A stretch of 60,000 nt of DNA from Polytrichum commune. Lineage: Eukaryota > Streptophyta > Polytrichopsida > Polytrichales > Polytrichaceae. Location: positions 12,154,001-12,214,000 of the forward strand of contig OX485803.1 of NCBI GenBank assembly GCA_950295325.1, in the 5' to 3' direction. The notes beneath the pieces were generated by a model. The model saw nothing but the letters and a program-made list of their open reading frames with translations, searched no databases and was not told the DNA's origin. The translations under genes were made by a program, and so were the position numbers. Position 1 is the stretch's first letter. Each line of letters begins with the position of its first letter. This document shows, piece by piece, positions 46,866 to 57,100 of this stretch.

Positions 46866-47569
46866 TATAAGATTGCAACTCATTCACAAACCACTCATTG
46901 AGTAGAAAGGGTACCTCATTGACCTATGTGCTCAACACATATCGTAGCCTTTCTTGATCTCCACTTGGGTTCCGTTGGTTCACCCACTTTGATTGTATTT
47001 TGGTTACTCTCTTCCAATTGAATTTTCAATTTGTGCAATTTTTATTTTTATTTTTAAATGTAGCCAACAAGGAAGCTTAGCAATCTTGGATGTGGCTCCT
47101 TAGCAATGGTTGCCATGTGCGTTTTATCCCTTGGACTTGATTAAGGTAGTCTTCATGCGATTTGCCTTAACCATGCCGTCATGTTTTGGCTATTGAGTAC
47201 TTGCAAATTTGGACATTTGGTTTTCATATCAAAGTTCTTTAATTTTTCACAAGGCCGTCTAAATAACTAGATAGAATGGTAGAATATTGGTAAAAGTTTG
47301 ATGAGTAGATCTTCATGGGTGTGGACTGGATTATTTGTGCCTATTTAAAGCATTCATTTTTTAAAGGAGACAACAATTTCTCTCCAAAAGCATTCTAAAT
47401 TTTGTGATGATCATTTGAGTGTTTGAAGGTTTATCAATGCTCCATTATTAGTATTTTTATTATGTTGCATTGTTACAATGCTATGTTACAAGTTACAACA
47501 TTATGTATTGTTATGTATTGTTACAAGAGTTTGCACTATAATGTTACAATAATTATGGATTGAACACCG
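46866..47569. other. Intergenic with short dispersed repeat
   Basis: 46915-47040 resembles 29995-30140, including TTGAATTTTCAATTTGTGC followed by an A/T-rich tail. It could be a third SINE-like family; no clear Pol III boxes are seen. Confidence 0.35.
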
Positions 47570-47945
47570 ACATGAATATTAGATATCATAACAATATGGA
47601 CAACAAGGATCGACAATAACATGCAAATTGATCGTTGGTGAAGGTATGGTATATGTTACAACAATATAGTATAGAAGATCTACATTGAAGAATGAGGGAG
47701 ACAATAGTAACAAGAGCAAAGCATGGGCGCATCCAACAACATGAATATCAAAGATCATAAGAACATGAATACTAGTGATGACAATATCATGCAAAAATTG
47801 TGAAGAATGGCAAGGATATGGTATATGTTACAACAATACATAATGGATGCACCATGAAGGATCAATAAGGAGGATAACAAGAAGAACAAAGCATGACCTC
47901 CTCCACCAACAATAATGATGCAAATGACAATGACATGCAATGAAA
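47570..47945. repeat. Degenerate tandem duplication, about 172-bp period
   Basis: ATGGTATATGTTACAACAATA occurs near 47648 and again near 47818. AACAAGA.CAAAGCATG and GACAATA.CATGCAAA follow the same spacing. Two full units are visible, with a partial third at the left. Confidence 0.7.
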
Positions 47946-49066
47946 ATTGTGAACATTGGTAGATGATCCATTGCAACTCGTAATAATTGAATAGATGTTT
48001 GTGGGAACATTTGAGCCCCCTGGCATATGAGTCTACAAAAGGGCTCAATACGTCCCCTTTTCCCAACCACAAAATATTGCACTCTTGCCCATTGAGCACA
48101 TGTGACATGCACTATGTTCTCAACCCTTGCATTTGTCCCCGTACCCTTCAAACAATTCTCATACTTCTAGTTCATATTTGTGCTCGTGAAAGTTTCCTAC
48201 AAAGACAACAAAACGGAATCGAGCTTTTGCATTTGTGGTTTGTGCAAGGTTTAGTAAACACCTTTGTGTGTTGTTGTTGCATTGCCCTCCACCTCTACAC
48301 AATGCCTTGCCATTTATAGTTTCAAGAAACGCCTATGTAGTCCCTGTAGTGCAAGCCGTTTCATGGTTAGGGGCAGTTTACACCATAGACCATGAACTCG
48401 TCCCACAGAAGATGCCTTATTCCGCGGTACGAGTTCATGGTCTGCATTTCATGGTCCGAGTTCTTAAAAAATTGATTTACAACGTTGTTGGGCCCCTCAC
48501 TAGGTGTAAACCGAATGTAGACCAAGAGGAATGACCATACGGCAAGAAGTGGATGTGCTATTTTTTTAATATAAGCCCAAAAAGGGTAGTTTTGGGAAAA
48601 AATGAAGTTTGACCATTTTGTTGACTTCAATTTGCCTTCACTTGCCTACACATGCCTTCACTTATCTTGTCTCTTAGTTTTTTCTTCTTTTCGCCTTAAA
48701 GTTTGATCATTCTCTTGTCATCTCTTGGGCTTCAACTGTCTTCACTTCTTGTTAAATGTGTCGAAGATGTGGCTTGCAAATCTTCTCACAACAATTTTTA
48801 CAAAAAAAATTGAGCGATTCAATTTGTACATGTTCAGCGTAATTTACATGTGACATGTACCTTGTGTTGTCACTACATTAAATAGGATATTTAGTGTTTG
48901 ATTATATCTAATGTTGTTACCACCCAACCTTTCTCAACACTAAATTTCAATTCTTTGATAATTAATGTTAGAAGATTTCCCATTGCGCTTCTTTTGACCA
49001 CCTTGATCTACAGTCACTAAACGACTACGCTTTTTTCTTTTTTCTTTTTCAACTGTACTTTTTGAA

Positions 49067-49142
49067 AATTTGGGGTGTGTAATATACCGTTGGAAAGGTA
49101 TTTTCAAGACCTTTCCAAAGGTATATTACACGCCCCCAAATT
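49067..49142. repeat. Long near-perfect hairpin
   Basis: Arms of about 33 bases (AATTTGGGGTGTGTAATATA... and its complement ending CCCCCAAATT) with two differences, and a loop of about 9 bases. Lies in the first insertion within MITE B copy 3. Confidence 0.85.
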
Positions 49143-49524
49143 CCAAACATTCCAGCTGGTAGACCAAAAAAACAAATCTGCACTTGAATTCTTGAGTTCT
49201 AGATGTCCCGCGTTGTTTGATGAAACACGAGTAAGCCGGTTTAAGGGGTAGGGCAAGGTAGTGCTGGTATGTCTCATGGACTATAATATACTTAAGGCAC
49301 ATAAAAGGTTGATTCATTAAAACATTCTTGAAATGGCATTTCTTTGACCTGGGCCGGGGGGCCCTTGCCTTTTCCTACCAGACCACCTCTCTTGCCTCTC
49401 TCACCGCAAAACCCGTTGGACCATGTCAGTGCATTTATTAGGCCTTAAAATTTATATTTTGGGGACCTCAACCTCCATGGTCCCTCTGCCATTTTTTCCT
49501 TAGTGTAAACCGAAGTTGTCCCGG

Positions 49525-50681
49525 TGTCGGGTAGAGAGGGTTCCGCCTTGGGAAAGCACTGGGCTTCTGGCTGCAACTAGATTTTATCGGACCCGTCGAA
49601 TCTTCTGGTCTTCAATCGAGTCTTCTGGTCTTCTAGTCTTCAATTTCTTCAATTTCTTCTAATCTTCAACCTCTTTCCCGTCGACCTATCCTGTTGCGGC
49701 TCTATATGGGTAAAGGGTAAGGGTAGTGTGATAAGAAACCACGGGCTTCGGACGGGTAAAACGGGACGTCAGAACACGAGCTGACGTCCGAAAGATTGGC
49801 TCCTAAACTTTCAAACCCACGGTGACCAGCAATCGCGCCTCACCAGTGGGAACGACAGAAAACAACCTTGTGGGTGATTAATCCCACTTCGTTGTCACAA
49901 ACAACCTTGTGGGTGATTAATCCCACTTCGTTGTCACACAGGAAACAAATTACGATGCAGAAATGAAATGCAACTAGCCTCCAAAACCAGCTTGGAATCA
50001 CACACACAAGAAAAAGACAACGTGCCACAAGCAACCACACATTCGAGTCTTGAAGCCTTCAATTCTTTAATCTGTCCGTCTTCTATGGTCGGTCGAAGTC
50101 TCAGCTCTTCTTTTAAGAACCAACAGACTTCCCTCCACTCAAACAAGCACAAATCTTGATTGCTAACTTCCAAAACAACAAGTGAGATCTCTCATGAATC
50201 ACAAATCCCTCGTATTTTATTTCATATTCTTCTCAAAACAACTCACCCCGTGAGCTTCGAATCCACTTCTCTCTCTCTACCACTTCTCTCCCACAATAAT
50301 CACATAACATCTTTCCTTCACCACCTCTCCCTATCCATGCGAGAGACAAAGTTCTCTCTTATCCTCATCACATGGCTTCTAATCACCCATTGGTCCAAAG
50401 TAACTCAAGATAACTAAAAGACAAAAATAAACTATGAGTAAATAAAAAGGTAATCTATTTCTATCATTTGGTAAAGGTAACTAAAAGTAACTATGAGTAA
50501 ACATAAAGGTAAGCAACTTCTATCCACTTCTATCCTTAGGTAATGATAACTAAAATAAACTATGAGTAAATAAAAAAAGTAATCTACTTCTATTCTTTAT
50601 TATTTTTCTCCAAGACCAAGACTCACAATGCAATATTAAATACGTACACATCTATATAGTGTACGTATTTACATCACGACA
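49525..50681. mobile_element. Probable solo LTR (1157 bp) inside MITE B copy 3
   Basis: Starts TGTCGGG and ends ACGACA, so the TG...CA ends form a short inverted repeat (TGTCG/CGACA). Flanked by CCGG at 49521-49524 and 50682-50685; the host MITE sequence resumes exactly across it. No internal coding region or second LTR is seen, so recombination between LTRs is inferred. GGACGTCAG...CTGACGTCC (about 49766-49790) is a palindrome inside. The strand is unknown. Confidence 0.7.
49860..49937. repeat. Perfect 39-bp tandem duplication in the solo LTR
   Basis: Units 49860-49898 and 49899-49937 are identical and each contains GTGGGTGATTAATCCCAC, itself a near palindrome. Confidence 0.95.
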
Positions 50682-50762
50682 CCGGGAGAACTTCAGGAGC
50701 CAATCAGCTGCCTTGCAGAGCCCTGGTCCAACTTCATGGTCCATAGTGTAAACCGCCCGTTA

Positions 50763-53194
50763 TACTTTTCAAATTTACCACACAATGTTATGTAGAGCTC
50801 AACAAAACGAGATGCCTACCACTATCATGTGCAAGTTGCACCAATATTTTATTGTTGAGTCTTCATTCTACTAAGCGCAAAACCACAAGAGATCCATTGG
50901 AGAATAACATTGGTGTCACTTGTCAAGACTGAAGTTCAAAAAAATTGGCGGCATAATTTGAAGTGCTACAGTGATCCCCATAATGGACGATGGGAGGGAC
51001 CCATGAATAGAGCCATGATGCCCCCATGATGGCATGCATGTATCGAGTGCCATGGGATGGCATCTCGTTACAAGTGACGTCACTGTAACGGCAACCTGGC
51101 AACCTCCACCCATAGCAAACGACATGTACACCCTAAACTCCGTACTATCAACCTCCATAATGTCACACACTCTCTAATATCCCCAAACCCTAGGGAACGG
51201 ATCTTTGTAGTATAAATCTCACTCCTTATTGTCACATTTCTCTCCCTTAGATCACAATTTTTTCATTAATGCAATCCATCAAAGAAATCAACACACACCC
51301 TCACATTGCACCATGTGTCAACATGTGGAGTGTCTTCTTCTTCTTCTTCTTCTCATGCCACTTGTTGAATGTTGGTACTTGTGTCCGCCACATGGCCCGG
51401 GAAGGCCATGGAGTGGACCACACTAGCGTAGGTGATGGGAGAATGAATTCATATTGTCCTCACATCTCCTTTGTGTTATTCCATAATGCCACATGCTACA
51501 CTAATTCTATAACATCACGCATCCACGATAACACTCAAAACTCCGTAATACCACATGCACTTTGGTTGCCATAGGTGTGATACTACATAGTTTGGAGTGT
51601 ATTGCCACCCTAACATCCATTACAACGGATGCCCGAGTTGTATTTGGAACAACAAGGTATTGACCCGCCCAACAAACACGACATGTAAGCATGTGAGTTG
51701 TGTGGCAATGCTAGTTGGCAAATGCATCGGGAGTCGGGGTTGCTTTAGAGGATATTGTGTTAAACAATGTTAAGGCTTTGTCTATCAAGACCATACATGT
51801 GGTGTCTTCAATTGTTTGACTATACTACATTTGTGTTTGTTATAAGTTATGTGTGAGTTTTGGATACCTATGCTCACCTTAAAGGCTAATAATTTACTTC
51901 ACCCTTTCATCCATAATGGATGAATTTATATCAACCTCGGTAATCTTGCACCCCTCCTCTTACCTCCGTGGTGTATCTTAATATGTATGGGGTATTATGA
52001 CATGGTTGACCATGACCTCACTCTCATGAGCAACAATGATTTCATTCTTCGAAAGCGATTCGCGTGTAAGTAGCTTAGCACACACCAATGTGCTTAAGTC
52101 ATGATGAAACACACTTGTAGCTAGGATTACTTTACTTAGCTATACCTCACCATTATTGCCTGCAAGCCTACCTCTCGTTCCTCCAAAAAGAATGTCCTGC
52201 AATTAAAACCATGTTCTATGCCGGAGATTACTCTTTGAAGATAATTTGACATTTGATTTTAAGGTACGAAGGCTAAGTCAGTTACTTACTCATCACTTAT
52301 CCTTAATCCGACACCCATTTATTGTATGAGTGGTGGGTGGTTAGGTGCACATCTTAGAGCATATACCAGAAAGAAGAAAGAAAAAAACGTTTGCCTAGAA
52401 GAGATTGGTATGTGGTCCAAAATTGGTAACCATTTTAAGCTCAATAGTCAACTTAATTGGGAGGGGAGAGGGGGACCTATGGGACTTTCTTATGGTGCAA
52501 TGACATTGAACTTTGAGAATTTGTAACATTTTTGAGATCATTTTCAAAAGTTCCTAGGATAAATCTTGGTTTCTTCACATATATTTGCGGAAGCATAAGA
52601 ATCTTAACCTTGCATATCCAAGCAACATAAGGCAGCAAACAACTAAAAAACCCAACCATAAACATGCGAGGGGCATGGTTTTGACATGGATGGATAAGAT
52701 GTACGTTCACGAGCAATAATTTCCTCTTGTTGTCCGGTACTAAGTATTTGTCAATTGTGTACGTGGAGTTAGAAGTGCCACGATAGGGCCATGTACATCA
52801 AGGTGTTGTGTTACCGTGGTGCTCAACACTTTGAGCATGCCCACACTTACTGGTGTGGGCGACCGGTGAATGGAGACATCCAGTGGCCATCATTGGTCAA
52901 ATTAGAGCTACATGTGGCCGTTGTTGGTAGGAGTTGTTTGTTGGTCAACCACACCAGTAGGTGTGGGCATGTTATTTTTCTACCAAATTCATGAAGAATT
53001 TGTATCCACTTTATGGGAGTTAGGAAGAGAACACGTGTGTTTTTGGCACAACTCCCTTTCTTTGATTTGTCAAGCACTTTCTTAACCCATGACTTTAGTG
53101 ACATGTTTTGTGGGTTAGCCACACATGTCTTATGGCAATCCAAATCATAACCTCACCCAAAAACCAATATCTTGAAACACAAACATTACTCCTT
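50763..53194. other. Intergenic, no gene seen
   Basis: Contains a (TTC)n run around 51325-51345 and an inverted pair at 52836-52858 / 52949-52971. Only short frames. Confidence 0.4.
52836..52971. repeat. 23-bp inverted repeat pair
   Basis: CATGCCCACACTTACTGGTG... at 52836-52858 is inverted at 52949-52971 with one mismatch, separated by 90 bp. It could be the ends of a very small MITE, but no target duplication was found. Confidence 0.75.
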
Positions 53195-54160
53195 TGGTAA
53201 GATGGCTTCACAAATATGAAAATTCAATCTCATGAAGGTTCCAAGATAGTTCATGAACCTTGCAACCACTGCTACCAGAGTGTTCTAATAGTTTCATGAT
53301 TCATTTAAACCGACTTGACATGTGGCACACCTCAATTTCATGCTAGTGGGCATATGCCTCTAGCGAATGAATCTTCCAAACCAATTTCATAAATCTTTTC
53401 ACACTATGTGGTTTTCATATTATCAACTTATGAACTTCTCACCTCATTTTGCATTCTTTGCCTTGTTGTTGTTGTTCATTGGTTCCTCTTTGTTCTGTGT
53501 TTACCTGGAAGCCTCTAGCCTTGACGTTGATTTTTCTTTGGTCTTTCATTACAGTACGTCAAAGTTGAAAGCAACCAATGTTGGTTCTTCTTTGGCCTGT
53601 GATTATTGTACATCAAAGCAAGCAACACAAACCAAATGTAGTTGAAGTGCACAATCTTGTGAATTTGAGATTGTGGTGTGGTTTTGGATTTGATTGTGGG
53701 TAGAGTGTTGGAGTGTGGTGTCTGGTTGTTGGTGAGAGCCTCCAAACATTGTCTTTGTACTAGGTCTAACACTAAAATCGATTTGGAAGCGGTTCATATA
53801 ATAACATTTGAAGGTGTTGTTACGTGTTTGTTAGGGTTTCAATTGTGAGCATTATTAGGTCACATTAATGATGACATACAAATAATCATTACAGACATGG
53901 TCCAAGGTTGAATAAGAAAGGTCAATATAAATTTTGGTAGAGCTAGTCATGGGAATGATTAGGAGAATATTATACATAATGTATTGTTCTTTGTGAAATA
54001 AAGTTGTAGGCTTCATGAAATTGATTTTGTGAAGTTGTGAATATGCATACCCAATCATGAAGTTGCTCACAACATGTAGTGAAACTGGTTGAAAGTTTAG
54101 GTTAAATTGGTTGTCTATGTAGTGAACTTGGTTTGAGATTCCAATGAAATTGATAGAACC
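53195..54160 (+). repeat. Dispersed repeat E, copy 2
   Basis: Colinear with 38570-39480, with indels. Includes the same AATAAA-bearing segment (GTTCTTTGTGAAATAAAGT). Confidence 0.65.
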
Positions 54161-57100
54161 TATTGCTAAATTGGTTTGTAAAATCATGAAATTGAGTTTG
54201 CACTTACGTGAATTCATCTTACCAAAGGAGGAATATTTCAAAGCCTAAAGTCACATACATGACAAAGTTAGCCATATAATAGTGGTCCACAACTAGGAAA
54301 CCTTAGGTTGGGGTTAGACCGTGTGTATGTTTAACAAATTTCATTTGATGTCCAACTTCAAATCCAAAGTGTCACGTTATGTTCTCAAAATAAAATAAAA
54401 TGTCATTTGAAATCTACATTTTATTCTAAAATGTCATCTCCATTTTAAGTTACACAATATTTTAGGATAAAATAACATTTAATTAATTAAAAATGCATGC
54501 TTGATTTGTAACCAAAATACTATTTGATTCAACAATAACATATTGTTACTATGAACTTTAGCATCAACATACTGTTGAGAGAGAAATGTGCAATATCATT
54601 GCATGGTTGCCAAAGGTTAATGGGTTTTCGCAATTCTTCCTTGCTGCATTAATTAGTTTGCCGTTGGTCACATCCAAGCCTTGCCAAAACACCTCCCAAG
54701 CTAGTCCTTCATGCCTAGAATGCTCCTTTGCCATATACTACCCTAAGATGTCTATTTAGGCCGGAAATCATGTCCTCGTCACTACTTACCAACTCACATT
54801 TTGGGTCCAATCGGTCAACTTATGGAGGTTGATTCAACAAAATAGGCTTGGATTTGGTGTCTTTAACCTTCTACCATCCTATGGTAGAGTTATATAGTAA
54901 ATATGACGACTTACATTGTTCAGTCGAGCCAACAATTTTGGTCAAATCAACCACCTTTCTTTTGTAAACCGAGTCCAAATATGGCCTTTTTAACCTCCCA
55001 CTAACCTATGGTATTGTTTTCAAGTCATTATGACCATTTGTTGGACTTCCTACCATGAGCGTCACGTTTGTACACACACTAACTATTTCCTAATGCATCA
55101 CAAGTTGATGCGAACTTTCACTAACAAATTCAACACCTTAGCCTTGTCAACCTTAAGGAATATGCTAGCTTACAAGAAGATCAACAGTAAGATGATACCA
55201 ACAACAAGTCTACTCTTTAAATCCCTTGCTCAACACTTTACTAGTTTCTCAAGGATTGTTGTCTGTCCAAACTGCCACATATTTCTAGGATGCTATATGT
55301 CCAAACCTTCAACTCACATGCATACACACAGGGGTGTTTTTTCACAAGGTCCCTAACATGTCTAGGGACATGTTCATAAAAAAAAACATTTCCAGTGGAC
55401 GGGTTCTTAGAAAATGAACCGGTTTTGGGACGTGTCAAATTCACTTTGGACGGGTTCTAAAAATAACAATTTTTTAATTTAAAAAATAGTACAAATATCA
55501 ATTACGTTATGTCATATATGACATGTGAATATAAGCATAATGCAATCAATCCACTAATACCCAATCAAACTATCAATCTTGAAGTGCTTGATTCACCTGC
55601 ATACATTAATTCATCAACCACAAAATTTAGAACCTTTTTAACATAATGTCAAAGATTACAATTGAAGGTAAACTTAGTAACTGAATAAGAATTAGTATAT
55701 ATAAACATGTTAAAAAGTTTAAAAATAAAGAGCTACTTACCCTTCAAAGAAGTGGATGAATTCTCCTATCCTTCATGTTTCTCCAAACAAGCATCACTGC
55801 ATTCCAATCGATGTTTTCAACTGGAATATTTGCACATGAAAACACTGTTGAAGTTCAAGATTGCAGGAGGAGATTGTTCCAGTGGCACTCTCCAACTTCT
55901 TGAATTGGAGTTAGTTTCAAATGAACCGGTTGAGTTTGAGTGATTGAGTCTAGTTCAGTTTCTTTGAACTAGGTTGTGGACAAACAGACAAAATGGGGCA
56001 GTGGCAGGCTGGCAAATTGGTAATTATAATAGAAAAAGCAGAAATAAACGAAGATAGTAAGATACTATTGTTTCCAAGTGGCAAGTGCACCAATCACATG
56101 CCGACATCTTTCGGGTTATCGAAAAAACAACCCTGCATACACATTCTCCAAGATATCTTTGCACAAGTGAACTAAACAAGCCAAAAGGCTCTAAGACTAT
56201 CCTTATATACTTCAAAGCAACTACCTACTAAGTGGGTCAACTTGGTGAGTTGACACCCTATCACAACACTATAACTAGCTATTTTCACCCATTTTTGCCC
56301 CCATGTCCAATTCATGACGAGTCGGCACACTAAGGTCATGGAAACGGTCAACCAGTTAAAGACTCACAATGTCATTTCAATATTTTTGGACATATAAGTT
56401 TGTTTCTCACCGACTAAGTTATTAAGTCCACATATTGCCCACTACTAAACATATGTTTCAATAGTAAAACAAATAAAAACCAACTAGTGAAAGTTCTAAT
56501 AGCTTGTTGTATGAAGGGCATATTCAACATGAATCAGTTAGTAAACCGGCCTATTGCCCTTTTCACAATATGTAACCAACTAGTCAGTTTTTGACGGGTT
56601 GGTTTACAAAGGACACTCATTGAGAATCTATAAAGAAGTTATTCCATGTCTCAAATTAGAATCTTGAATATAAATAAACTATTCGACGTCAATTTGCCTA
56701 AAGTACCCTAGTGCCCCGGTATGATGAATGCATATAACATTGGCTTGCAATTCAATACTCCAACTTTGTTTTGGCATATAAAGCTTTTTTAGCATGGTCT
56801 ACAATTACGTGTTATAAGTTGATAGAACTTTGTAGACTCATAGGATGGTATAATCCCAAGTACCTAGTAAGTCACACTAGACACATACACTAAATGATGT
56901 AGTAGTAGTACTACTACTACTTCTACACCCATTGATTGTAAATATGATTGCTCACTTTACTTTTATGTTCAAAATGTGTTATCATGGCATGGCCTTTGAC
57001 ACTATAATACCCATAAGGTCAACGGGATGGGTCACGGGGGAGAAGATAAAGTGTGCAATTGGTGGGGAGGCTCTAGGACGTCCTTAGAGAGAGTAAATGG

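Larger units (their letters stand above)
48370..50759 (+). mobile_element. MITE family B, copy 3, split by later insertions (TTA target duplication)
   Basis: Ends GGGGCAGTTTACACCATAGA and TCCATAGTGTAAACCGCCCG, flanked by TTA at 48367-48369 and 50760-50762. Colinear with copy 2 but interrupted twice: by about 670 bp between roughly 48660 and 49335, and by the solo LTR at 49525-50681. Confidence 0.8.
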
